From Sycobia sp. Sy_11 (taxonomy: Eukaryota > Arthropoda > Insecta > Hymenoptera > Epichrysomallidae): a DNA stretch of 64,000 bases. The position numbers were made by a program, and so were the translations under genes. The stretch is taken from assembly GCA_018907035.1 (NCBI GenBank), contig JACCIC010000005.1:575501-639500 (forward strand). The letters run 5' to 3'. Numbering within the stretch: position 1 is the stretch's first letter; every line of letters begins with the position of its first letter. Below the pieces are notes generated by a model. That model did no database searches. It saw only the letters and a program-made list of their open reading frames with translations, and was not told the origin of the DNA. Of the stretch, positions 21,790 through 35,269 are shown one piece after another.

Positions 21790-22866
21790 TAGAATTTCAT
21801 GCATACTCGAAACAAAATTCACCTTTCACAGTCTTTCAATCATCAATACCTTCATCCACTCTTTTGCTCCAAAGCAAATGCGTAACGTATCCGCCAGCTG
21901 TCCATGTCCGTCGTCATAAGTCTCGTCACGTTTTCTGGCGCGATCGTACCTATCCTCCTCTGTAGCAGGAGTCATAACTCGGTCCAATTCTCGCACACAA
22001 TACACCGCAAAAGGATTCTGGAGAGGCAATCCTTTTCATCCCGCAGAGATACTTATGAAGTATCCATGTCCGGAAAGAAACTGCGTAAGGTAGAAGTTCA
22101 CATCCCCGTGTTGCCTCTCCTTCCAGGGACCGATTCGGGTATTAGTCTTTTCGTCCATTGTCCTCGTCCTCGTCCATTGTCATCCACCGTTTCTGCCACG
22201 TCTCGATCGTCTTTATTCGTTCTTCAATCACACTGTCTTCCTTCCAGCATTCAGGCCCCGCTCACGAATACGCTTTCGTTCAGCCGCGAGCAGATCGATG
22301 GGAATGTGCCCAGTAATTACGAAAACCGCGCTTACGATACGCACACGCGATTCTTAACGCGTTCACCCTTTGTACGCTTTTCATGGTGTTTGCTCATTTT
22401 CTTACATTCATCGCGTCGACCCGTACTTCCGCTTCAAAAACAAGACCGATTGGGTGGCGCTCATCAGCAATCTACGTACGTTTTATCTAGGTACATTCGT
22501 GTTGGCCATCAGTCTACTTAGAGCCGTTGTCTTTGCTGCTGCCTTGCTGTAAGTGAGGCCGGACACTTGAGTTTACCTTCGTTTCAAAGGTGATCCCAAG
22601 ATACTTGACTTTAGTCCTGGACTCCAATCCTTCCGTCCCTATCGTCATCGGAATCACGTTCTCTATACGTCTACGAATTAGCAGCAATAACTCAGTCTTT
22701 TGTAGCGCGAGCTGCAGTCCGTGGTCTGTCATCCATTCATACATTCAGTCACCCGTGTCATGACCTGATTCAGTTTTAACATAGTCACACGCGCCTATCA
22801 CGGTCACTACATCGTCAGCATAGGTGACGAGGCGTACATCCAAGGGCATATCCAGTCTTAGTTATA
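21790..22866 (-). mobile_element. R1-clade non-LTR retrotransposon relic (3' part of ORF2)
   Basis: Minus-strand pieces follow the order of an R1-type reverse transcriptase ORF. The catalytic YADDVV motif is at about 22805-22822, with MPLDVRLVTYADD around it. WMTDHGLQLALQKTE and KVKYLGITFETK follow (22735-22590). The post-RT motif GDVNFYLTQFLSGHGYF is at about 22110-22057, and a C-terminal segment runs 22029-21826. Stops and frameshifts separate the pieces; for example a TGA precedes the WMTDH segment. The 5' half (endonuclease, gag) is absent, as is usual for 5'-truncated copies. It cannot be active. The 205-codon plus-strand frame over it (21904-22521) is its antisense. Confidence 0.85.
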
Positions 22867-23528
22867 TATCCATGCTTACTATGTTTTTACTGTAATAAAT
22901 TGATAAAAAATTAGGTTACAATGCAACATCTATAAGACCTATAGTATGGATCAGCTGTTCATATCGTTGTTGTCATAAGCGAAACATAGCTGCAGTAGTT
23001 CGCCAGTAGCGTCAGAAATCATTCCACGATAGACTATCTAGAGCCATAACTAAAACTTGACTGTTTATATATTAAATAGAAATTACGTCATTACCAAATG
23101 AACGAACTAATATCTTATTGTTTTACTTTAGGAACATACCGAATAATTTATCGATCTGGGAGTATTCGAGGAATTAGGACAGTCTATGATGACCGCTTGG
23201 CATATTTTCCACTTGAACTAAGATTACACTTGAGAAGTTACGGGAACAGATCAAGATTTTTATTGAATTTAATCTTCTCCGGTGCATTTCATTTATGCCT
23301 GAATGCTTTTGTTAATAAGCAGCATTTTCATTTGAAGTAAAGGCGAGAAGAAATTATAAATGAAAATACAAGACATTATAAACAAAACACAAGAATAAAA
23401 ATAGGGAATATCTATGCAAGAGTCAAAGTAGAGGAGGAAAACAAATACAAATCAAATATCTAAAAACAAACAGAATTTGCATGCAGCAAAAATGAATCAG
23501 ACCCAGTAGGAACTACTTAAATCAACTT

Positions 23529-23583
<55 letters not shown>

Positions 23584-26030
23584 AATATACAAAGAATAAC
23601 ACTTATCATAACCAAAAAAGACTCAAGAGTTATCGAAAATATAACAAGAAGAGATAAGAACAATTTTTTATGAAATCTCTGAAGCGTAGTAGAAAACTAA
23701 GTATGAAAATGTTATGTATGTGTACACCGAGACAATTAATAAAAATAATTTCAAAAACTACAGAGCCAGTCAAGTAAAAGACACACCTATTACTGTAATG
23801 ATTGATAGATTTGACTAGATAATCTCAAGATTTTATTTTCCTACATACGTGTAGATAAATTAGTAAAAACAATCAAAATTATCGCCTGTTAATTAATATA
23901 AATACTTTTCTAGGATAGATGCAAAATTATGTTTTTTATATGGAGGTTGTGCGTATATCGCAACTTCATACGGGATGATGTAAACTTGCAGCATCTACGG
24001 TTAGTTAAAAAATAATAAAATTTGTAAACTGTCAGCTTAATCAGCAAATCGAAGTCAGAAATTGTTAGGTCTGGTTAGGTTACCGATAAAATTTAAACTT
24101 AGGAGTAATATAATTTTATGCGCCATTTCTCGCAGCCAACAAGTCAAATGAAGGGAGAATTGGAGAAAATTCATAGATAGCAACTACGATTTTTGAATCA
24201 CATTTTCTTAAAAAAATACAGAAAATTTGTAGGAGATACTCATTGTAATGAATGATGTCAGGCTTGATGAAGAGCAGTTTTACGAAAGGAGGATCAACCT
24301 CCATAAAATTCAAGAATCATGTCTACCGAGTGTAATTTCTAGACAATGTTCAAGTGTGAGTCTTAACAGCCTTGTGTGTTTAAGGTATTATATAACCTGA
24401 TCATTAATTGTCAATTTACGATAACAGTTCATTAATATTTTTTCTGAAGACCATCTTCTTAAGGGATCAAGCAACTTCTTACTTTATAGATATAAATAGA
24501 TATTCTTGAAAGCAATAGGTTCGAGAAATTTGTTTGCTACGCATAAAATACTAATTGCATTAATTTTGTAAAGTCTCATGTTTTAGGCTGAAATTTATTT
24601 AAAGATAAGAATTAAAGGCATTTTTCAAATATATAGGAAAAATAATCCCCTTATAAAAAAAACTATGAAAGATATTCGCAAGAATTGGTAAGATATTGGA
24701 CATTCGTCAGTAATTTAAAGTAAATTAAGAAAAAAACAGAAAAATGTAAGACGTAACTGGACGACTGTATATAAATGGAGTTATGTTTGATTGGTCTACT
24801 CAGCCCTCGTTGCTGTCCTTATTTGGTTAAACTCGTTGGCAACCCATTGCTGTTTGCCACATATGCAGATCGGAAAGTACAAGGTTTCCCGAGACTGTTT
24901 TTTTTGTAAAGATCTTCATCTTATCCATGATTGAAAACAGTGACAGGAGAGCTACAGGGGTAGTAAAGAAAAAGGCTGGCGAGCACGATTCAAAAAAGAG
25001 CGCGATCACACCAACTGGGTCTTAAAACGAAAGAGACGAAAATAACAGGCGGATAGAAAGTTTAGTGATAGCAGTGAGTAGAGATGCTAGACGGATTCTC
25101 CCGGGCTCTTGAACAGATCAATTGTCAAGTGTATATAAAATAAATGCGTGCGCTATTAGATTCTACATACATTTTTATTCGACTCACGATTTCATTTGTA
25201 CATCATCCGTATTAGATTGCACTTACTGAAATAAAAGGGATTGCAGATTTAAAAGATTGTGTTCAGTCACTCCTGTTTTTGAATTTCCCTTTTCTGGCTC
25301 TGTATCTCGAACACTTGGGTTCTAGATTATTTAATCTGAATCAATTGCTAAATGTGGATTAAATCAAGACCAATAATTACAAAGAAGCAATTGAGCTGAT
25401 TGGGAAGTTGACTGGGGGATAAGAAAGGACATTGAGCATAATTGATAAGCCTAATTACTTGATACATTTTCACATGGATGAAATAGCAGTTATTGTTGAT
25501 AATTGAGTTTTGAAGTGTATATCAACTGCACTACGAGTAATAGTTTTAACTACATTATAAAGAGTTTTGTACATTATTCGATCGTTTGATCGACCTATTC
25601 AGTTAAATCTATTCCGTGATCTGTTGTTTTCTTTGATTAGCTTCAGTAAAAAGCCGTAATGAATGCATCTGCTTGAGAATAATTTTATACAGAATGCGTA
25701 ACAATCAAATAGTTGTATGATTCTTAATAAGAAAAGGTAAAATTTTCATCTATACTATGTAATCCACTGTATAGTTTCAAATTCATTGAGAATCAACAAA
25801 GCAAAAACAATAAATCCTGTTGAAATATATGTGTTTTAAACTAGTAAAAAGACTGTCGGCTGATCAGTTTTGATCCGAAAAAGTTTTGTAAATGTGTCGA
25901 TTAGTAGAACATCGATGCCAAATGATATTAAAGTCATCGAGCAAGATCGAATAGATAATATTTAAGTAAGATAATAATTATAATATCTTAGTAATTTTAA
26001 TCTATATTACTTAAAAAAGGTTTGGTAAAG

Positions 26031-26078
<48 letters not shown>

Positions 26079-26564
26079 TTAATACATGTTATTTTATTTC
26101 CTGTAAAGGAGTCCGGATGGCTTGAAACATCAGAGTTTTTCAGGCAGATGCAAGAAGAGTAGGTGAAAATATTAACCAGAATTTCATTCAATAACAAGTT
26201 GAATTCTGATTTTTGTATTTCAGATTCTACGGGCTGGGCTGTAAAGAAGGAAAGTCTGTTATTAGTATAATTATACTTATTTATAAAAAAGTCTGCAAGA
26301 TCGACAATAATATTCCGTATTTCGTTTTTTTAAATTAATACATTTCGTATATTAATTCATTAGCCGTTAATTAGATGTTGATTTGCTACTGCGGCTAGAA
26401 TGTAATTTGTAGCTTGAGAACGTGGTAAAATGAAGAGAATTGATCAAGAAAAGTGTGGTAATGATATGATAAAAGATCATATTGAAGATTCTGTAAATTT
26501 CTATCTCAAGTTAACCAACTCAACTGATTTATAGTTAATTACCATTTAATACGGTATAATATTT

Positions 26565-26605
<41 letters not shown>

Positions 26606-27380
26606 TAATAATATTTTAACTCTTCTCGTTTTTAAGTACATATGAAATATTAAATACAATTATAATTTTGTGAACCGAGCTAATAGTATATGATTACCTG
26701 TTAAATAGAACTGCACCTGAGTTAAGATTTTCAAGATTTGAAAAAATAAGTCGCTCTATGTATTTGCTGAAACATGATTAAATGTGTATTAAATTAATAA
26801 AATCAATTTAAAAATATAGAAATTTCTTGAAAGTAAAGAACGATTTAGTTTATTTCATGTTTGTTTTGGTGATTAAACTCTCATTAAGATATAAAGGTGT
26901 CGAAGGGTATCAAAAAATATTCTACATAAGGATGCTTGATCGATAATAGTATAATCAACTCATGAAAGTTAATATAATATAAAGATCATATTGATTTGGA
27001 GATTTCTTCAACTTTTTTCATACGTTAAAAAATGCTTAACTTCTGAAAAATATTGTTTCTATAGTAGTTCTTAGCCGCCAAAAAAATTTCTGAAAAAATT
27101 TGCAATATTGACAATATCAATTAAATATTGATCTTTATAAATATTTCATGAACAAAGTAAAATTAGTATAAAAAAATATTTTCTGCTTATATTAACTTAA
27201 TATATTTATAGATACTGAGAATTACTTTACCTAAATTAATCAATCTTATACAAAAAGATTCGATTTTGCAATCTATGACCTTACACTACTAGTTAATATT
27301 TATTATAAATACATTTTATTTCTAAAAAAAGACAATAGTTATCTATATAAGTTAACAATAAAAAAAATTAACATAGTACT
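22867..27380. other. Intergenic stretch between the receptors without recognised genes
   Basis: Contains (TA)n tracts at about 23529-23578, 26035-26075 and 26568-26602. Plus-strand frame 23098-23340 (80 codons, ending NKQHFHLK) and minus-strand frames 24116-24313 and 24827-25009 show no recognisable motif. The last lies in a more GC-balanced region (24770-25330) that could be a degenerate mobile element, but I could not define ends. No receptor exon remnants were found here. Confidence 0.4.
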
Positions 27381-27444
27381 TGTGCTATTTAAGCTTTTTC
27401 TGCAGGACTACGTACAACTGAACTTGCGCAGTTGTCTACGAACA

Positions 27445-27690
27445 CTGATGTTTGAGTAAGACAGCTCTGCAGAAAACTTTCATTTGATATGCACCCCAGT
27501 AGTCGTAGTAATTTTTTGCTGCAGATAATATAATGATCCAAACTTTGTGCAAGCCTTTGCTTCGAGAAAGAAATAGTAGAATTATAAATATAATACGCTC
27601 GGTTTTTGATCGACCGTATCTTTCTATTTATGTACATTCTTAATGAGTTGCATTCCAAATATAGTGAGGGTAAAGGGTTTCATCCATCAA
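27445..27690 (+). promoter_or_regulatory. Upstream block of odorant receptor 2 (copy 3)
   Basis: Homologous to 17290-17660. It has GTAAGACAGCT near 27452, ATATGCACCCC near 27490, TTCGAGAAAGAAATAG near 27560, TTTATGTACATTC..TAATGAGTTGCATT near 27630, and CCAAATATAG near 27655. In gene 1 the block ends about 80 bases before the ATG, whereas here it is about 1.75 kb away, which implies an insertion between block and gene 2. The minus-strand 89-codon frame over it is not conserved in the other copies. Confidence 0.45.
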
Positions 27691-27699
27691 TACAAGTAT

Positions 27700-29430
27700 A
27701 GTCGATAAAAAATGTCTATATCTATATTCAGAAAACTTTCAGTTGCAAGTATAGCGAATGAAGAGTAAAACTCTATACTTAATGGGTGTTCATGGAGATA
27801 AATGTTACATTTAGTGAAGCGCTTGTGTAGACTCAAGATATCAAGGTGGACCTTAGACAAAATAAAATAGCGTTTTGGAGCAAAACTGCTAGGTTTAAGT
27901 TGAAAATAACCATATTTATTTTTCGATCATTCGAGAACTGTTAGCTTTACAGTTTTACAGAGTATACTATTATACTTGATCTCACAGGTATGTTTACTTA
28001 AACTGTATATTGTAATCAATTTTTATTCAAGTTAAAAGATCAAGTTTGATAAAATTAAATTTTAATATTAATCAATAATTGAGGTTGTTTTATTCAAAAT
28101 TAAAGTACTACAAGGAAAAAATGTAATACTGCATTATTATATAAAGAAGTAGATTTTAAGTAAATGACAAATAAAAGTATATAGATGAGTTTCACTTTAG
28201 CTGATGTCAATCATTGTTCGAAAAATGCTTTGAGGGCATGTAGAATTAAAAGCCATTAAAACTATCTTTCGTTCGGTCGCATTAAATGGCACGAATACAA
28301 CCCAGGAACCATCGATGTTGATATTATTTCTGAACTACGCTATCTTATTAGCGCAGTCTGAATCCATCTGCTAACATTATGCTTTCTGTTGTGGTCTAGA
28401 ATGCTTTTGTAATAGGAAAATAACACGTGAGTTGATTCTTTACGGTCTTACGAAATTATTTCTAGGTCACTAAGTAGACCCTCCCTAACATTCTCATTGT
28501 TGGGTTAACTTACTACTGTATTTAACATATATTCTTCAGCAATTAAACAAGCTAAAGCAGAATGATCTGTTCAGTCAACTAGTTCATATATCACGATCCT
28601 GTTGATATCTCTTCCCTGTCAGCCAAAAATTTTTGATTAATTTTAATTATTTAACTTTTATTATTATTTAAACCTCTATGTAAGCTCGATGTTCCCTTCT
28701 TAATCGAAGTTGGCCTCGCGGGCCCTATAACAGATAGCTCCCCAAAGCAACCATTCAACATTTGCTTTTATATGCTGTACTAAATCCAACGAATATGCTC
28801 TCGTGTATATGCTTATATATATATCTCGAATATGCTTCCCTGCATGAACTTTTAATATTCATAATTTAACTCGAAATCAAACACACTTCGGTAATAAAGG
28901 ATTTTCAAAAACGACTTTTTTAAAAATCCAAAGATTGTATTTAACTCCAAAATACCTTACTTATGATTTACTTTGAATATAGAAATAATAAAATTCGTGG
29001 AGATAAACAGCAATAAATCATTTTCAATAGAAAATTCATATGTAAAAAATTTATGTAAACGAAAAATATTCTATATAAATTTTGATTGATAATAAATCAA
29101 TTTAAATGCAGGTTTACTCTACTATAAGTTTATTAGTACAGAATCGAATAAAACAATTTATGATTTACTATTATTGTCATTTTATAAATAAATTCCAGTT
29201 ATAAATAATATTCATTCGTAAAGGAATTTAATAAGAGATATATATCTATGTAATTAGGAAATGCAAATCTTAATATAATCTTTCTGTTTCCTAATGCAAT
29301 ATTTGCAATTAATTAATTATTACCTTAATGCAAATATTTGAGCAAGACCACTTACAGAAAGCCACTGTTTTACATGCATGCCTATATTAATAATCGTTTT
29401 TTTTTTTCTTAATATTAGTTACTTAGCAAA
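27700..29430. other. Extra 1.7 kb between upstream block and receptor 2
   Basis: Compared with gene 1, about 1.7 kb of unrelated AT-rich sequence separates the homologous upstream block from the conserved 5' leader (AGCTTTATTCAG, 29435-29446). It has no coding capacity and no terminal repeats that I could recognise. A more GC-balanced patch is at 28690-28760. Confidence 0.4.
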
Positions 29431-29456
29431 AAACTAGCTTTATTCAGGTTCGCGGA

Positions 29457-32246
29457 ATGGATTCTAATATATCGGGAAACGAAGTTTACAACAAAAACGC
29501 CAAATATTCATCAGCCTTAATTAAATTTATTACCTGGCCTTTAGGCTTGTGGCCTCTTGGAGATGATGAATTCTTTTCTCTGTTTCGCAGAATTTATTGT
29601 TTAATCTCACAGGTAAGTGGTTTTCGAACATGATTTTTATTACTTTCTTTACAGAATTAAGATTATGCTATGGACTAAGTTTTTTTTGGGATCGGGCTTA
29701 AATGACTTTAGATAGGTAGTTTGACAATTTAATTCAAATCTAAAATCTGCTTATCGTTTACGGATACTTCAGCGTATCAATCCGTATCAATGACGGTTAA
29801 CAAAATTTAATTCATATTTTTTGATAAATTGTACAAATAAGTATTCTATCATTCACGTCTACGAAAAAAGATCAGAATATTGAGTTAATTTTCGAAAAGT
29901 ACCCACCCTCGATTTTATTGAAAATGTGTAAACATTTGTTTAATAGTGTGCTGCTGATATATATCATAGTAGTTTTTGGCGGAAATCCAATTTATATGCT
30001 CAAATCTATAAAAAATAATATTTTTTTAAATTTTTGAGAGAAAACAGATTTTATCAAAATAAATATTTTTTGTTTGATCAGAGTTTTTTTACTGTACTTC
30101 CGAAAATCATTTATCCCTAATGTTTATTAAAATTTCTAAATTTGTGTTTTTTGGGTTTTGGATTACGAATGTCGTAATGATTTTGAGTGGAAATTAAATT
30201 TTCATGTCGAAAAAGAGAAAAGGGATCGGTTTCCAAACTTATCTAGGAATATAGGAAAATTTTCAAAATTTAAAAAAAATGTTTCCAACAAGGACTATAT
30301 ATATCATTAAAATAATTTTTATTTATTATATAAGCGTATACAAAGAAGTTCTGAGTTTTGACAATTTGTCATATATTTTGCAGGTCTTTATATTAATTAG
30401 AAATTTAATGAATTTTTAAATAGTTATCTGGTACACAAACTTGGTATATACAGTGTAAATTAACACAGATTTTTTATTTATATCTCTCAGTTAATTTTCT
30501 TTATTAATTTATCTGAATGTTTCTTAGAAAATGTATTTTATAAGAATAATTATCGTATTTCTATAATATTAAAAGAATTGAAAGTATATTTCTGATTTAG
30601 ATGTGGCTGGTATGCACTCTATTATTATCCGCATATTATCACTGCGGAAATAGTAGCGAGTATTTCGACTACTTCCTGAATAGTATGGTTGCCTTTTTGT
30701 CTTTTATAAAAATAATTACCTTTGGACTGCACAGAAAAAAGTTTCGTAATGTCATCGTATCTGCTGTTGAAGTCTGTATTTTCGACGAAGTTACAAAAAT
30801 TCGAAAATACTTGATACCCTTTCTGAAAACTGGACAGCGTATTTTTATTATGCAGATGTGCTTCACTTATTTTTCAATTTTTAACATAATCTTAAATCCG
30901 ATGTTAGCATTATTGGCACCACTAAACAATGACACTTTTTGGTGAGTTATATTAATACATATTTTATGAAATGTCGAATTTATTGATTCTTATCAATTTT
31001 CTATTAGAAATTGTTATTACTGCACTAAAAATTCGTTTTTTATAGTTTTTTTACAGTTTAAATTAAATTATATTTGTAATTTTAATGTTATATATATGTA
31101 GGAATCATACCTTAGACGGATCATTCCCGACAAGACAGCTGCCGCAGAAAAATGAATGTCTTTTTTCGAATTTGCATAAAAATGAAATTTATTTTTTCTC
31201 ATATGCTTATGAGAGTTTTAATACTATAATTATGGGGCAAGGAGACGTAGGTTGTGACGTTGTTATTTTCCTTCTATCGATGCACTTTTGCGGACGAATT
31301 GAATTATTAAAAAGTGATTTGATCGAGATCGTTCCGAATACGGGAAACGAGGCGATGATTCATTTTCAGACTCATCAAAATATTGCCCGTTTTATCAAAA
31401 GGCATTATCAATTATTGGAAGCAGTTCAATCGTTGGATACAATTGTTTCCGGAATGTTGCTGATACAACTCCTGTTAAACGTTATATTGAATACGACGTT
31501 GGGTTAGTAAAGTTTTGCTTATTATTTTATTGTATATTCTATCATTGGATTTTCAAATTTAATCTATGGCATCGAAATCTAATCCTCAAAACATGATGCA
31601 TCAGTTAAATCATTTTTAAAATAATTGAATAATAACTTCACAAAATATATTTTTATTGATGTAATTGACACTTAGAAGAATTTTTTCTCATTTTTTAATT
31701 TATTACTATTCAAGAATATTACAAGAATTTTATTATTATTATACATATATACATGCTATTAAAAACTCCTCATTTGAAAAGCGAAAAGTATTCGATAATA
31801 TAAAGATATGTGGAAATACCAGTAATATTTTTTAATTGAATATTTTATTATGAATATTAACATGTGTACGATAGGTAATATAATTTTGAAAATATGTACA
31901 TACAGGTATTCGTATATTAATGGCGATAGCAAGCGGTCAGAGTTCGGATATATTCAGACTTATATTTGCATTCATCGTAATAATGGGACAATTATATCTG
32001 TTGAGTTACGCTAGCGAACGACTTTCCGAGCAAACAAAGTCGGTTGTTAATGCCATATATGATTGCAATTGGTACGATTTATCGATACAGCACAAAAAGG
32101 ATTTATGTTTTATGATGTCAAGATCAAGTAAACCGATCTATCTTCGAGCTGGAAAAATGTTCACCTTTAACCTTGAAAATTTCAAAAGCATTGCGAAGAC
32201 AATTTTTTCTTATTTTACAATTCTTCGCGTAATGTTTTATAGTTAG
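29457..32246 (+). CDS. Odorant receptor, insect Or family (gene 2)
   Basis: Close paralogue of the receptor at 17742-19768 with the same gene structure. Coding exons are 29457-29612, 30601-30941, 31102-31502 and 31906-32246, with GT-AG introns in the same phases; the product is 412 residues. Exon 1 is exactly 156 bases in both genes and has FITWPLGLWPLGDDEFF. Exon 3 contains VGCDVVIFLLSMHFCGRIELL. Exon 4 has YDCNWYDLSI and NLENFKSIAKTIFSYFTILR, the conserved C-terminal channel-pore region of the family. Intron 1 is about 1 kb against 0.55 kb in gene 1. Gene 2 has a five-codon insertion in exon 3 (around NEAMIHFQTH). The frame is intact, so both copies look functional. The odorant is unknown. 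Confidence 0.93.
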
Positions 32247-33832
32247 GAAGATGAATTATCTTCTATATATTTATAAAAAAGTATGATTTTATGTATTTTA
32301 TCATTTTTAAAAGATTATTTACTTTTTACAATAAACATAGTTAACAATTGAATCTTAATTTTCAACAAAACAAATTTATTTAATATTACTCAACGTCTAA
32401 GTAATTTCGATAAGTTGATATGTAATTATAATAAGAGTTTCAATCTAAAGTACAGTAAAAATTTTTGTTTTTTTTATATTTTAGATCACTATACTAATGT
32501 AAAATGTCTGACTTGTCGGTTCAATAATTATAATGGAAACAAATGAAGCACATAGTAAAATTTTGCAGTCTTGTGTCCTCGTTGTTGTAAAGATTAGTAA
32601 AAAATTTCAATGTTTTTCAGATTTTTTAAATTTCTTAGGCATTATAAAGGTGCTGAAATACATAATATGTTGCAATTTCAGATTCCTTAGTATTACATAT
32701 AAATAGTAACTCTTTGAATTATTAACTTTAACATCATATAGATGTTTAACAATAGAGAGTTAAAGTTAAAATGGAGAGTTAAGACATAAAATAAGTTTTT
32801 TATTAACAAGATCGAAGAGTTTCCTTCGAATTAAAAAAAAATTGACACATTTTTCCTGTTTATACAAGAATATAAATATATTTATAATTAAATATTAAAA
32901 TGATAATATGTAACGAGAAAATTAGTATAGCGAATTGAGTCGTGAAGAGTTTATCCGCTAAATCGTCTGCTATTTGTTATATTTTTTTTCAGGGGAGGAA
33001 GTAAATAACACGCACAATTTTTGCTCTCGAATACATTAATCCAAATTTTTTATATCAGGCATAAAAACTTAATAAAAAAATAAAATAAAAATTAATTCAA
33101 GTAATATAAAATAAATCTGCAATTGATAGCTATAACTGTCGCCAATGTAAGCAAAAAATAAAATATAAATATTTTTACTAAAATTCAAAGATTTCATTTA
33201 GTCTATTATATTAAAATGATGAAAAATCATAAAGAGTGGATCAAAATAATAAATATTATGAGATAAGGAAACAGTCATTTACGGCTGATATAACATTTAT
33301 GTTTGTAAACAAACTACATGTATCACAATTATTAATAAAAATAAATCTATTTAAAACATTTTTTTTAATTACTGTCTTTTTTATTACATTATGTTTGAAA
33401 TTAGAATGTAAAGCAAAAAATTATAACAGATTCATCATCAGATCATCTGCGGTTAAGGATAGAATTTTGGATAAAAAAGTGATTCCCTGAATCATTGGAC
33501 TGGGTAGATCGATTATTGTGGTAGTCAACCATAACTCGAGTTCAGCTGAGGTGTTGATGGATGAAAAGGTTCAGACTGTACTACCATCTGGCACACATAT
33601 ATTTATAATAGTAGGCTTTAAGATAATCTACCACGATTTCCATCTACAATTATTTAATGAAATTTTTGCCACCAAGAATCAACAATTCTGCATTCAAATA
33701 CAAAATTTTTTTATTTCCTATCAATAAAGTATAATTAATTATACGTTTTCAAAAAGTTTCATGTTGATCGATGTGCATTAAGAAAAATATCCGTTTCATT
33801 TTAACTGAGGTCTGTACTTGATCTATTAGATT
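32247..33832. other. AT-rich stretch without recognised genes
   Basis: Short plus-strand frames at 33236-33490 and 33518-33727 have no recognisable motif. No repeat was identified. Confidence 0.45.
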
Positions 33833-33834
33833 TA

Positions 33835-34993
33835 TTAGGAGGCGAACTTAGTTTCTGACCTTCACGTTTAGATGGTGATAAAAGTAGTACAAAAAGTCAG
33901 ATGTATCGTATCTAGTACTTATTTTTTAGTTTTGGTATTTGCCAATAAAATTCAGTTAACAGACGCCTTCATTTGTGTAAACATAATTTTTTTATCAGTG
34001 AAAAATGAATCGTGAAAATCGTTTTTTCGACATGTCCTTTTGTACTATTTTAATTTAAAAAAACGTGTGGCAAAAACTTATCGATTGTTTCAAGAATGTT
34101 ATGGCAAACAAGCTTCATCGCTTACAACATGTAAAGATTGATTTCACCGGTGTAGAAGTGGAGATAGTGATGTTAATGACAAAGGACGTTCTCAACAACC
34201 GAAAAAGTTTGAACTCAGTTGAAATGCAGAAAGAACTCGATAGGAAGTTAGGATTCAGTAACAGAGCAGTTATCAAATGTTTACAGGCGATGGAAAAGAT
34301 TCATAAAGTAGGAAAATGAATGCCAAATGATTTGACCGAAGGTGCCATTATGAATCGATACAAATTGCACTGTCTTTGCTTTTTAGGGAAAAAATGACGA
34401 GTCTTGTGTGGTGTATTGTGACTGGTGAACTGTCCACATCGACACCAAAACGGAACATCCACGACCAAAAGGTATTGCTGTGCATTTGGTAGCACCAACA
34501 GGGTATGCTGTACTACGAGCTGCTAAAACCAAATGAAACCGTCACTGCCGAGGTATACAAACGCCAACTGACTGGTTTGCAACAGAAATTGATTGAGCAT
34601 AGATCAGCAATTGCGAGCAATAGACGCAAAATCATTCTTTCGCATGACAACGCTCGGTCATATGTTCCGAAAGCCGTCAAAAACATCCTGTTGGAGCTCG
34701 AATAGGAAATGTTGTCCCACGAAGCGTACTCGCCAGACATAGCCTTCTGATTATCACCTATTTAGATCGATGCAGCACGACCTCATTGATGCGCACTTCC
34801 GACATGTTCAAGAAGTGTGAGAATTGTTGGATCGCCTCGAAACCGCTATCGTTCTTTCGCCACGGTATCGCCATATTGCCAGAGAGATGGCAAAAAGACG
34901 AAAAATATTTTGATTAAGTTACCGTGTATTCATTTTCCATCATAAATGTCCTTTTTCAGTTAAAAAAAGTCGAAAACTAAGTTCGCCTCCTAA
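33835..34993 (+). mobile_element. Decayed mariner with intact ends
   Basis: A 1159-base element flanked by TA (33833-33834, 34994-34995), with inverted ends TTAGGAGGCGAACTTAGTTT and its complement AAACTAAGTTCGCCTCCTAA. The plus strand encodes mariner transposase pieces. The N-terminal region is in 34065-34319. The segment LYYELLKPNETVTAEVYKRQL with the second catalytic motif SHDNARS is in 34505-34705. The first catalytic motif near 34420 has lost GDE-W residues, a stop follows LLELE, and the third motif region is frameshifted, so it is not functional. It is related to but distinct from the intact mariner 0.3 kb downstream. A deletion derivative of the same family is at 7031-7660. Confidence 0.85.
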
Positions 34994-35269
34994 TACATTT
35001 AGCTTATTTCGCATACATCATAGAGAGAGAGAGAGAGAGAGTGTTGAAATGGGAGAGATATGTATCGAGGTTCGACTCCTTATACATTTGTAACGCGGAA
35101 AAAAGCAGGATAAATTAGATTGTTACCGTGACGAGAATTATTATAATTATAACATTATTATATACAAATCATGATAACAGTCAGATATATAGATAAACAA
35201 TCAGATTTCTATAAATAAACAAACAAACACAACATAGTAGAATAGGTAGAATAAATTAATCATATATTA

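Noticed and set aside
21904..22521. 205-codon plus-strand open frame
   Set aside because: It is the antisense of the R1-clade reverse transcriptase relic, whose motifs (YADD, LSGHGYF) read on the minus strand.
24060..24085. TTAGGTCTGGTTAGGTTACC, resembling the insect telomere repeat TTAGG
   Set aside because: Only two imperfect units, so no telomeric array.
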